From an uncultured Oscillospiraceae bacterium (GTDB taxonomy: Bacteria; Bacillota; Clostridia; Oscillospirales; Acutalibacteraceae), in NCBI GenBank assembly GCA_905198295.1, contig CAJKBW010000109.1:1-8920 (forward strand): a stretch of 8,920 nt of DNA, written 5' to 3'. Below are positions 1-4,997 of this stretch, in pieces. Position 1 is the stretch's first letter, and every line of letters starts with the position of its first letter. The translations under genes were made by a program, and so were the position numbers. The notes under the pieces were generated by a model that was given only the letters and a program-made list of their open reading frames with translations, ran no database searches and was not told the DNA's origin.

Positions 1-33
1 AATTACCGCGGCTCCGTTCTTTTGCGGGTTTGC

Positions 34-1362
34 TTACCCGGCAATCGACTGATAAAGATTGATCAGACCGGTCACCGTGACAATCAGGATCAGGAGCGGC
101 GTCAGAAAGCGAATGCAAAGGATCCAGGCTTTTTTTAGCCGAAACCGGGTGCCATCGGCCTCGATTTCCCGGGCTAAAATGTCGGGATCCCATTTCCAGC
201 CGATAAAATAGCACATTAGAATGCCGCCCAGCGGCAAAATGAAATTATCCGTGAGCACACCCACCAGATCGAAGAAGGTATAACCGGCCAGTTTGATGCC
301 GGAGAGCGGACCAAAAGACAGGGCGCTGGGGATGCCCAGCAGGAAGATGGCCCCGGCGACGAGCAGCACCGCCTTTTTGCGGCTCCAGCCCCAGCTTCCG
401 GTCACATAGGAGACCACAACCTCCAACAGCGCGATAGCGCTGGTAACAGCGGCGAAAAAGACCAGAAGGAAGAAAACCGCAGCAAAAAGGACGCCAAGCG
501 GAATTTCTGCAAAAACGCGGGGGAGTGTTTCAAAGATCAGCTGGGGACCCTGGCCGACTTCCAGGCCAAAGGAAAAAACCGCCGGAAAAATGGCGATGCC
601 GGCGAGCAGGGCAACAGAGGTGTCGAGCGCCGCTACATTGGCGCAGGAGCGCCGGATATTTTCTTTTTTATTGAGATAGCTGCCGTAGGTGACCGTAATC
701 CCCATGCAGAGGCTCAGTGAATAAAAGACCTGGCCGAGCGCGGCGCTGACGGAGGACAGGGAAAAGGATCCGCTGCCGTAGGGGACAAACATGAATTTAA
801 GCCCCTGCACGGCGTTCGGCAGCGTCAGGTTGCGTACAATGATGATAATCAGCAGAACGAACAGCGCAGGCATCATGATTTTACTGGCCTTTTCGATACC
901 TTTGACGCCAAGCAGGCAGATGGCGGCAGCGGCAGCCATAAAGACAAAATGCCATACCACCGGTTCCGTGCCGCTGCCGATAAATGCGTCAAAGCTGGCC
1001 GGTGCCGCAAAAGTGGTCAGATAGCTGAAAAAATATTTCAGGATCCAGCCGCCGATTACACTATAATAGCTCAGGATAATAAAGGCGGCCAAGACGCCGA
1101 GAAAACCGACGATACCCGCCCGTGGGTGAACCCTGCGGTAGCTGGCGACGGCATTTCCCCCGCTGTACCGCCCAAGGCTCATTTCGAGCATCATGACCGG
1201 CAGCCCCAGAAGGACGATAAAGATCAAATAGGCCAGCAGAAAGAAAAAGCCGCCGTTGCGGCCCATGAGATAGGGGAACTTCCATAGATTCCCCAGCCCG
1301 ATGGCTGCGCCGGCTGTCGCCAGCAGAAAGCCGATCCGGCTTGTCCATTGATTTTGTTTCAC
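34..1362 (-). CDS. Neurotransmitter:sodium symporter (NSS/SNF) family transporter
   Basis: This is a 442-residue Na+-coupled amino-acid-type transporter of the inner membrane. The N-terminus carries the family signature in TM1 (residues about 8-31, with GAAIGLGNLWKFPY at 18-31), whose unwound glycines bind substrate and sodium in LeuT-fold proteins. It is followed by the conserved LPVMMLEMSLGRYSGGN stretch (54-70). The protein is hydrophobic throughout. Its length matches the short bacterial members with 11 helices (MhsT and Tyt1 type) rather than 12-helix LeuT, and the last helix ends at the C-terminus. The start is GTG, six bases after AAGGAAG. Substrate cannot be read from sequence; amino acids are typical for bacterial members. 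It lies downstream of an XRE regulator on the same strand but has its own promoter and a long leader. Family assignment is firm; the substrate is unknown. Confidence 0.95.
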   Translation of the reverse strand: MKQNQWTSRIGFLLATAGAAIGLGNLWKFPYLMGRNGGFFFLLAYLIFIVLLGLPVMMLEMSLGRYSGGNAVASYRRVHPRAGIVGFLGVLAAFIILSYYSVIGGWILKYFFSYLTTFAAPASFDAFIGSGTEPVVWHFVFMAAAAAICLLGVKGIEKASKIMMPALFVLLIIIIVRNLTLPNAVQGLKFMFVPYGSGSFSLSSVSAALGQVFYSLSLCMGITVTYGSYLNKKENIRRSCANVAALDTSVALLAGIAIFPAVFSFGLEVGQGPQLIFETLPRVFAEIPLGVLFAAVFFLLVFFAAVTSAIALLEVVVSYVTGSWGWSRKKAVLLVAGAIFLLGIPSALSFGPLSGIKLAGYTFFDLVGVLTDNFILPLGGILMCYFIGWKWDPDILAREIEADGTRFRLKKAWILCIRFLTPLLILIVTVTGLINLYQSIAG

Positions 1363-1516
1363 ACGGATCTTCCTTTACGTATTTTGACAGTCTCTGCGGT
1401 GGGTGCGCCATCCGGTATCCGGCGCTGCGTATTTATCCGCCGCGTTTTCCGAACGCATGCCGCGGACGGCGCACAGCCGTCCTGTCCGCCCGATTCTGAC
1501 CGGCGGCGCAGGATTG
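1363..1516 (-). promoter_or_regulatory. Long structured 5' leader of the NSS transporter gene
   Basis: About 154 bases separate the predicted transcription start (near 1516) from the GTG start codon. The stretch can form several hairpins: GGACGGC/GCCGTCC (1464-1470 with 1476-1482, loop 5), GCGTT/AACGC (1442-1446 with 1452-1456) and GCGCC/GGCGC (1405-1409 with 1421-1425). A competing stem, GCGGAC (1462-1467) with GTCCGC (1484-1489), shares bases with the first and cannot form together with it. No known riboswitch class was recognised. A regulatory leader is inference. Confidence 0.4.
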
Positions 1517-1522
1517 TCCTCT

Positions 1523-1551
1523 ATTGTAGCAGAAAACGGCTTGAGCAACAA
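1523..1551 (-). promoter_or_regulatory. Promoter of the NSS transporter gene
   Basis: On the minus strand there is a -35 box TTGTTG (1546-1551), a spacer of exactly 17 bases and a perfect-type -10 box TACAAT (1523-1528), with TG one base before the -10 (extended -10). It starts only 15 bases below the stop codon of the XRE gene, so the transporter can be expressed independently of it. Predicted start of transcription is near 1516. Confidence 0.75.
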
Positions 1552-1565
1552 GTCTTGAGTGCGGG

Positions 1566-1904
1566 TCAGACGGCGTGTTTGAGCAGCAGATCCACAAAAT
1601 CCAGCAGCAGCTGTTTTTGTGCCGGGGTCAGACGGGCATATTTCTGCATGAGCTCATCCTGCCGGTAGGATGCCTGCTCTGGGGAGGCACCGGAAAGGAT
1701 AGCGGCCATGTCGCCGCGCAAAGCGGCACAGATCCGCCCGAGCGTATCTAGGCTGATTTTGGTCACACCACGTTCAAGCTGACTGATATAGCCCACGGTA
1801 ACACCCAGTTTTTCAGCCAGCTGTTCCTGCGTCATGCCGCGCTGCCTGCGCAGCCGCTGGATGCGCTGGCCTATGATGGGGTAATCAATTCCCACATGCC
1901 TCAC
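1566..1904 (-). CDS. XRE-family helix-turn-helix transcriptional regulator
   Basis: This is a small DNA-binding protein of at most 112 residues with a Cro/C1-type HTH at about residues 11-67. The typical TQEQLAEKLGVTVGYISQLE (25-44) contains the helix-turn-helix, and the IGQRIQRLRRQRG lead-in precedes it. The C-terminal tail (about 80-112) is a predicted helix rich in Leu, ending FVDLLLKHAV, of the kind common in clostridial single-domain regulators, where it probably serves dimerisation. The start is uncertain: GTG at 1904 sits almost inside the GAGGTGAGG ribosome binding site, so GTG at 1895 (three codons later, MGIDYPIIG) is more likely. It is divergent from a mini-operon of small genes and overlaps it in promoter region, where a repeated motif suggests auto- and cross-repression. 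It lies upstream of the NSS transporter on the same strand; its target and inducer are not known. Confidence 0.9.
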   Translation of the reverse strand: MRHVGIDYPIIGQRIQRLRRQRGMTQEQLAEKLGVTVGYISQLERGVTKISLDTLGRICAALRGDMAAILSGASPEQASYRQDELMQKYARLTPAQKQLLLDFVDLLLKHAV

Positions 1905-1919
1905 CTCGCATCAATTCTG

Positions 1920-1931
1920 ATAGTGATAGCT
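1920..1931 (+). promoter_or_regulatory. Candidate regulator-binding motif, copy B
   Basis: The sequence ATAGTGATAGCT matches copy A (1962-1973) in 11 of 12 positions. The two copies lie 42 bases apart, which is about four turns of the DNA helix, so bound proteins would face the same side. This copy sits in the early transcribed region of the XRE gene. Assignment to the XRE protein is inference. Confidence 0.45.
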
Positions 1932-1958
1932 CTATAAATGAAGACATTAAAAGCTAAA

Positions 1959-1987
1959 ATTATAGTTATAGCTATTGAAAACGGCAA
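1959..1987 (-). promoter_or_regulatory. Promoter of the XRE regulator gene
   Basis: On the minus strand there is a -35 box TTGCCG (1982-1987), a 17-base spacer and a consensus -10 box TATAAT (1959-1964). Predicted start of transcription is near 1952, about 48 bases before the GTG at 1904. The spacer contains the -35 box of the opposing promoter, so RNA polymerase cannot occupy both at once. Confidence 0.65.
1962..1975 (+). promoter_or_regulatory. Candidate regulator-binding motif, copy A
   Basis: The sequence ATAGTTATAGCTAT includes the palindrome ATAGCTAT at its right end. It overlaps the -10 box of the leftward XRE promoter (1959-1964) and reaches the first base of the rightward -35 box (1975). 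This is where a dual repressor would bind. Copy B lies 42 bases to the left. The regulator of this pair has not been shown; the adjacent XRE protein is the obvious candidate. Confidence 0.5.
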
Positions 1988-2002
1988 AATTCTTGATATA
2001 AT
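1975..2002 (+). promoter_or_regulatory. Divergent promoter for the small-gene mini-operon
   Basis: There is a -35 box TTGAAA (1975-1980), a 16-base spacer and a consensus -10 box TATAAT (1997-2002), giving a predicted start near 2009. It overlaps the leftward XRE promoter. The inferred operator copy at 1962-1975 touches its -35 box, so the regulator could block both promoters together. Confidence 0.7.
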
Positions 2003-2066
2003 GATAGAATAATATGATCCGTCGTATGCCGAACGCCGGGCGAAAATCACTGTTGAGAGGATAGAT

Positions 2067-2138
2067 GTGAAGGAACTTGGGCGGCGACCCCGCCTGAAGT
2101 TAAAAACGGGAAGGCGGGGAGAATGTGGATGTTTATGA
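2067..2138 (+). CDS. Short leader ORF (23 residues), possibly regulatory
   Basis: This GTG-initiated ORF has a good ribosome binding site (GAGAGG, six bases before the start). It encodes a very basic 23-residue peptide, MKELGRRPRLKLKTGRRGEC plus three residues, and ends with TGA at 2136-2138. It is the first ORF of the rightward transcript. It reads straight through the hairpin 2088-2119 and overlaps the start of the next ORF by 14 bases in another frame. That layout fits a leader peptide whose translation opens the hairpin, or simple translational coupling. The peptide itself resembles nothing I recognise. It could also be a chance ORF; the strong binding site and the position argue against chance. 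Confidence 0.4.
   Translation: MKELGRRPRLKLKTGRRGECGCL
2088..2119 (+). promoter_or_regulatory. Hairpin that sequesters the ribosome binding site of the 31-residue membrane peptide
   Basis: A perfect seven-base, all-GC stem, CCCCGCC (2088-2094) with GGCGGGG (2113-2119), encloses an 18-base loop. The 3' arm is the ribosome binding site (GGCGGGGA) for the GTG start at 2125, so the folded RNA would hide it. The stem is inside the leader ORF, so ribosomes translating the leader would melt it. There is no T-run, so it is not a terminator. Confidence 0.5.
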
Positions 2139-2220
2139 ATGGATGGCGGTTTTCGGTTCGCTGATTCTGGGAGCGATTGTACTGTATGCCATCTATGCCG
2201 GCCGTCGTCCGAAAGGCTGA
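2125..2220 (+). CDS. Small single-helix membrane peptide (31 residues)
   Basis: A GTG start five bases after GGCGGGGA opens a 31-residue ORF, MDVYEWMAVFGSLILGAIVL followed by YAIYAGRRPKG. It has an acidic N-terminus, one hydrophobic helix (about residues 6-25) and a positive tail (RRPK). By the positive-inside rule the tail would be cytoplasmic. The design is shared by small transporter subunits (KdpF and MetS-like), regulatory micropeptides and holin-like or type I toxins, which also often begin with a Tyr-Glu pair and have a buried ribosome binding site. I cannot assign it to any of these with confidence. It is the main ORF directly behind the XRE-facing promoter and is followed two bases later by another possible small ORF. 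No antisense RNA promoter was evident, which weakens the type I toxin idea. Confidence 0.55.
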   Translation: MDVYEWMAVFGSLILGAIVLYAIYAGRRPKG

Positions 2221-2222
2221 AT

Positions 2223-2372
2223 TTGTTCAGCGGATTTGGCCTGCTTGGGCGGAAAAAGGAGATTGAGAAGAAAAAGGCGCTTGAATTGTTCATAGACTTA
2301 TGCTATGATGCCCATGATACGAGGATGTATGCCGTGGCGGCAGAAACGGCCAAAACGGTTAAAGGACGTTAA
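2223..2372 (+). CDS. Possible small helical protein (49 residues), unknown
   Basis: A TTG start at 2223 lies six bases after AAAGG and two bases after the stop of the 31-residue peptide. The ORF ends with TAA at 2370-2372, twelve bases before the next gene. The product begins MFSGFGLLGRKKEIEKKKAL and looks like one charged amphipathic helix (about 10-25) followed by a second helix ending in AAETAKTVKGR. Codon choice and composition look more like a real gene than a random frame, and the spacing fits an operon. Against it stand the weak TTG start and the strong promoter for the next gene inside the ORF. An open frame exists further upstream from 2139, but it would overlap the membrane peptide. 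No family recognised. Confidence 0.4.
   Translation: MFSGFGLLGRKKEIEKKKALELFIDLCYDAHDTRMYAVAAETAKTVKGR
2281..2309 (+). promoter_or_regulatory. Promoter of the winged-helix/nucleotidyltransferase gene
   Basis: There is a -35 box TTGAAT (2281-2286), a spacer of 17 bases and a -10 box TATGAT (2304-2309), with TG one base upstream (extended -10). The start would be near 2316, about 69 bases before the ATG at 2385. It lies inside the possible 49-residue ORF, so the gene may be read both from here and from the upstream promoter at 1975-2002. Confidence 0.65.
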
Positions 2373-2384
2373 GGGGATAATGAA

Positions 2385-3293
2385 ATGAACATCAATAAAA
2401 ACCAGTTTGAAATCCTGTCCTATATTGAGCGGGAGGGCGGCCGTAAAATTACGCAGCGGGAGCTGGCAGACCGCACCCGGCTGTCGCTTGGCCTGGCCAA
2501 CCGTACGCTGGGCGAGCTGGACAATCTGGGTCTGGTGAGCTTCAATGCCAAGAAGGAAATTCAGGTGACCAAAAGCGGGCTGGAGGCGCTGGAGCCTTAT
2601 CGGGTAAAGCGGGCAGTGATTATTGCGGCGGGCTTTGGCTCACGTTTGGTGCCGATTACCCTGAATACGCCGAAGCCGCTGGTGAGAGTGCATGGCAAAC
2701 CGATTGTGGAAACGCTGCTGGATGCTATTGTCAAGGCGGGCATAATGGAAATCGTGCTGGTGCGCGGCTATCTCGGCGAGCAATTTGAAATTTTGCGTCA
2801 GAAATACCCGCAAATCCGTTTTTTGGAGAATCCACTCTTCAACGAGGCCAACAACATTTCCTCTGCCTGGCTGGCGAGGGATCTGCTGCAGAATGCTTAT
2901 GTGTGCGAAGCGGATCTGCTGCTGGGCAATCCAGATCTGATCCGCAAATACGAATATCATTCCAACTATCTCGGACAATATAAGGATGTTACCGACGACT
3001 GGTGCTTCAAGGTCAAGCAGGGCATCATCCGGGAACTGCTGGTGGGTGGACGGGAATGCTATCACATGTACGGCATTTCCTACTGGGATGCCAGAGACGG
3101 TGCCCGTCTGGCCGAGGACATCGATGCGGTATACAAGATGCCCGGCGGCAAGGAAAAGTATTGGGATGAAGTGGCGCTGCGGGTTTTCAGTAAGAATTAT
3201 CGTGTGGAGGTCCGTCCGTGCGATGAAGGGGACATAGTGGAGATTGATACCTTTAATGAACTGAAAAAAATCGATCCCGTTTATGCGGTATAA
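2385..3293 (+). CDS. Winged-helix DNA-binding domain fused to a LicC-like phosphocholine cytidylyltransferase domain
   Basis: The protein has 302 residues and two parts. Residues 1-70 form a winged helix of the MarR type (ITQRELADRTRLSLGLANRT at 22-41 covers the HTH; a wing follows). Residues 75-302 form a sugar-phosphate/choline nucleotidyltransferase. The nucleotide-binding signature AAGFGSRLVPITLNTPKPLV is at 81-100 and GKP at 104-106; the metal-binding acidic pair E175/D177 sits in YVCEADLLL, and the C-terminal EGDIVEIDTF (281-290) is typical. The later part (DDWCFKV, GISYWDARDG, EKYWDEVALR) follows pneumococcal LicC, which makes CDP-choline from CTP and phosphocholine for cell-surface decoration. 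ATG start eight bases after AAGGGG. No licA kinase or licD transferase is next to it, so substrate and regulated target are open. The fused domain suggests direct control of transcription by the enzyme, an inference. Confidence 0.88.
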   Translation: MNINKNQFEILSYIEREGGRKITQRELADRTRLSLGLANRTLGELDNLGLVSFNAKKEIQVTKSGLEALEPYRVKRAVIIAAGFGSRLVPITLNTPKPLVRVHGKPIVETLLDAIVKAGIMEIVLVRGYLGEQFEILRQKYPQIRFLENPLFNEANNISSAWLARDLLQNAYVCEADLLLGNPDLIRKYEYHSNYLGQYKDVTDDWCFKVKQGIIRELLVGGRECYHMYGISYWDARDGARLAEDIDAVYKMPGGKEKYWDEVALRVFSKNYRVEVRPCDEGDIVEIDTFNELKKIDPVYAV

Positions 3294-3297
3294 ACGC

Positions 3298-3332
3298 GCA
3301 AGGCCGCATGCCTTTGTGGCATGCGGCCTTGC
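3298..3332 (+). repeat. Perfect 15-bp inverted repeat (hairpin) after the nucleotidyltransferase gene
   Basis: GCAAGGCCGCATGCC (3298-3312) pairs perfectly with 3318-3332 around the loop TTTGT. It begins four bases after the stop codon. No T-run follows on the plus strand (TGCAGGGG), so it is not a standard intrinsic terminator. It may protect the 3' end of the mRNA, weaken read-through into the next gene, or be one copy of a dispersed palindromic repeat. Confidence 0.7.
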
Positions 3333-3356
3333 TGCAGGGGATGAAGAGGTGAAAGC

Positions 3357-4003
3357 GTGGCAAGCCGTTATCTCAATATGATGGCCTATCCGCGTCGACA
3401 GCATCTGGCTTATTTTCGACAGCTGGCTTACCCCTATGTTGGGACAACGGTCAATGTTAAGATCACGATGTGGCGCGAGTGGGTAAAAGCAAACAAACTC
3501 CCGTTTTTTCTGTCGTTCTGTTACTGTGCGGCGCATGCGGCAAATGCCATACCGGAGTTCCGGCAGCGGCTCCGTGGTGAGGCAGTTGTGGAATATGACT
3601 GGTGTAAAACTTCGCGTACCGTGGCGCTGGAAAATGGCACCTATGCGTATGTACGCTGAACAGCCGGATGCCGTTTGAAGCATATATCCCCTATGCGGTG
3701 GAGACGCAGGAAAAGGCGAAGGCCGCCGGGTGCCTGATGGATAAAGAAGAGGAGGCGGAGGCGCTTCTGTTTGTATCCACTCTGCCGTGGATAACCTATA
3801 CCGCTTTGATTCAGCCGGTCCCCATGCCGGCGGACAGCAACCCACGTATTACTTGGGGAAAAGCGTTTGAGCAGGATGGAGAAACTTTTCTGCCAGTATC
3901 GGTTTTGTGTCATCATGGACTGGCAGATGGGCTGCATATTGCCAGGTTCTATCAGGTGCTGGATGATGAGCTGCAAAAGCTGGCGGAAACCGGCATGGTA
4001 TAA
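3357..4003 (+). pseudogene. Chloramphenicol acetyltransferase-like (CatA-type) O-acetyltransferase, broken by a one-base deletion
   Basis: Two frames together make one protein. Codons 1-98 run from GTG at 3357 and stop at TGA 3657-3659. From about 3653 the protein continues in another frame to TAA at 4001-4003. Inserting one T between 3650 and 3651 restores Tyr-Ala-Tyr-Cys-Thr-Leu-Asn and gives 215 residues, the normal CAT length. The restored protein has the trimeric CAT features: PEFRQRL near 66-72, DSNPRITWGK (160-169) and the active-site HHGLADG (186-192) with catalytic His187 and Asp191. Such homologues transfer acetyl groups from acetyl-CoA to small hydroxyl acceptors, not necessarily chloramphenicol. 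Ribosome binding site AAGAGGTG precedes the start. As written, the product lacks its catalytic half. A sequencing error cannot be excluded because the rest of the gene is intact. Confidence 0.85.
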
Positions 4004-4015
4004 ATAAATACAAAG

Positions 4016-4057
4016 AAAAGACCGACTCTCTGCGCAAGGCGGCGGGACGGTCTTTTT
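4016..4057 (+). terminator. Bidirectional intrinsic terminator between convergent genes
   Basis: AAAAGACCG (4016-4024) pairs with CGGTCTTTT (4048-4056), enclosing a GC-rich loop, and is followed by T on the plus side. On the minus strand the mirror stem is followed by CTTTGTATTTATTTA, also T-rich. It separates the acetyltransferase gene (stop 4003) from the leftward operon (stop 4061) and can serve both. Confidence 0.8.
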
Positions 4058-4060
4058 GGA

Positions 4061-4726
4061 TCAAAGCGTAACCAGTGTCTGCTGACACCAGGAAAACAGC
4101 AGGGAAAAGGCCTTTGGATCGTATTCTGCCGGACGGGTCCGCAGCTCAAGCGCTGTCCGCAACACTTCCCGGTCGATGCCGTGCAGATGTTCTGCCAGTT
4201 CCCGTTTCTTCCGCACGTATTTGCCGGTACGCAGAAAATACAGATTCTGCAGCAGGTAAAACACCGCTTTATATGCACCGCGCAGGGCCTCATCGTCCTG
4301 CGGTGCAGCAGAGTGGATATATCGATGACACAGCTCATGATATAAATTTCCGATCCCGATTTTCACCTGATTGCGGATATCCTCGGCGGTATACGCCGGA
4401 ACCAGCGCCGCGAGTGTGCCGAAGCAGTCCCGGGTGTCATGAACCAGCTGCCAGATTTCGCAGGGGTTCCATGCGGCAAGTTCCGCCCGTCCGCAGATAA
4501 AGCCGCAGGCCCGGTCGGCATGACCGAGCGACCGGATAATGGCACGGTAGGCATCCATATCCGGGATGCGCAGCACATCCAGAACCACCATGATATCGAT
4601 GTCGCTTTCTGCATCCGCTTCACCGCGGAAATAGCTGCCCTGCAGTCCAACATACAGCAGCCTTTCCCCAAAGGATTGCCGAAGCGAATGGATCATTTGC
4701 GCCAGATAATCTTCAATATCCAGCAT
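4061..4726 (-). CDS. MNT-type nucleotidyltransferase with C-terminal helical domain
   Basis: The product has 221 residues. The start is set at ATG 4726: the longer reading from GTG 4741 would translate the ribosome binding site GAGGAGG itself (as MRRR). The N-terminal half has the polymerase-beta-like motif G30-S-Y-F-R-G35 followed by S41-D-I-D44, the glycine-serine and two metal-binding aspartates of minimal nucleotidyltransferases. The C-terminal half (about 115-200) is helical, with YKAVFYLLQNLYFLRTGKYV, resembling the substrate-binding or HEPN-like helical domains of aminoglycoside nucleotidyltransferase relatives. It is the last gene of the leftward operon and its binding site overlaps the end of the preceding 80-residue gene, so translation is probably coupled. 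The target (small molecule or protein AMPylation) cannot be told. No canonical RxxxxxH HEPN nuclease motif with toxin context was identified. Confidence 0.8.
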   Translation of the reverse strand: MLDIEDYLAQMIHSLRQSFGERLLYVGLQGSYFRGEADAESDIDIMVVLDVLRIPDMDAYRAIIRSLGHADRACGFICGRAELAAWNPCEIWQLVHDTRDCFGTLAALVPAYTAEDIRNQVKIGIGNLYHELCHRYIHSAAPQDDEALRGAYKAVFYLLQNLYFLRTGKYVRKKRELAEHLHGIDREVLRTALELRTRPAEYDPKAFSLLFSWCQQTLVTL

Positions 4727-4737
4727 AATCCGCCTCC

Positions 4738-4980
4738 TCACAGTGACCGGCTTTTGTCGTCGATGAACTGCCGGATCTGTTCAAGACCCTCTTCAGAGAG
4801 CGGAAAATCCTGTGCTTCACCGTGGTCCGCCAGATCAAAGCACAGATCCTGCGTCCAGGTATAGACATGCAGCGTATCTTCTTCCGGCTCGATCCGGTAA
4901 CGCAGGGGACCGTGTGAACCGGTAAACGGATTGCCGCTGCGGTAGTAGCCGACACGACTGATTTCGAGCATGGCCGACAT
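4738..4980 (-). CDS. Small conserved-looking hypothetical protein (80 residues)
   Basis: I do not recognise the family. The protein is acidic and soluble, with no membrane segment or signal peptide. A predicted beta-rich start (VGYYRSGNPFTGSHGPLRYR, 10-29, then LHVYTW at 37-42) is followed by an alpha-helix (SEEGLEQIRQFIDDKSR, 62-78). Many Tyr, Trp and Phe residues suggest a ligand-binding or protein-binding surface. ATG start at 4980 follows GAGGAAGGA; a second ATG at 4971 is possible. It lies 17 bases after the M20 peptidase gene and its TGA overlaps the binding site of the nucleotidyltransferase, so it is part of the operon. It could be a partner of the downstream nucleotidyltransferase, a guess from position only. 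Confidence 0.75.
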   Translation of the reverse strand: MSAMLEISRVGYYRSGNPFTGSHGPLRYRIEPEEDTLHVYTWTQDLCFDLADHGEAQDFPLSEEGLEQIRQFIDDKSRSL

Positions 4981-4997
4981 TCCTTCCTCTTTGGAAT

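Larger units (their letters stand above)
1905..2384 (+). other. Compact intergenic region without a large gene
   Basis: Between the XRE gene and the nucleotidyltransferase there are 480 bases without an ORF above 80 codons on the correct strand. They hold, in order: two overlapping divergent promoters with a repeated 12-bp motif, an AT-rich stretch (about 1920-2020), a 23-codon leader ORF, a hairpin, a 31-codon membrane peptide ORF, a possible 49-codon ORF and an internal promoter. Each is listed separately. Long frames on the opposite strand here are not supported by ribosome binding sites. Confidence 0.6.

Noticed and set aside
24..39. Small hairpin CGGGT/ACCCG at the end of the NSS transporter gene
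   Set aside because: The stem has only five pairs, includes the stop codon and is followed by no T-run on the minus strand, so a terminator cannot be supported.
2125..2220. Calling the 31-residue peptide a type I toxin, KdpF or an NSS small subunit (MetS)
   Set aside because: Length and single helix fit all of them, but no diagnostic motif is present, no antisense RNA promoter was found, and the NSS transporter is on the other strand about 760 bases away.
2640..3845. A 401-codon minus-strand open frame opposite the LicC-like and acetyltransferase genes
   Set aside because: It is antisense to two clearly recognisable proteins, crosses the intergenic hairpin, has low-complexity His/Arg/Pro-rich composition and lacks a ribosome binding site.
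4727..4741. GTG start at 4741 for the nucleotidyltransferase
   Set aside because: The first residues (MRRR) would be the translation of the GAGGAGG ribosome binding site that serves ATG 4726.
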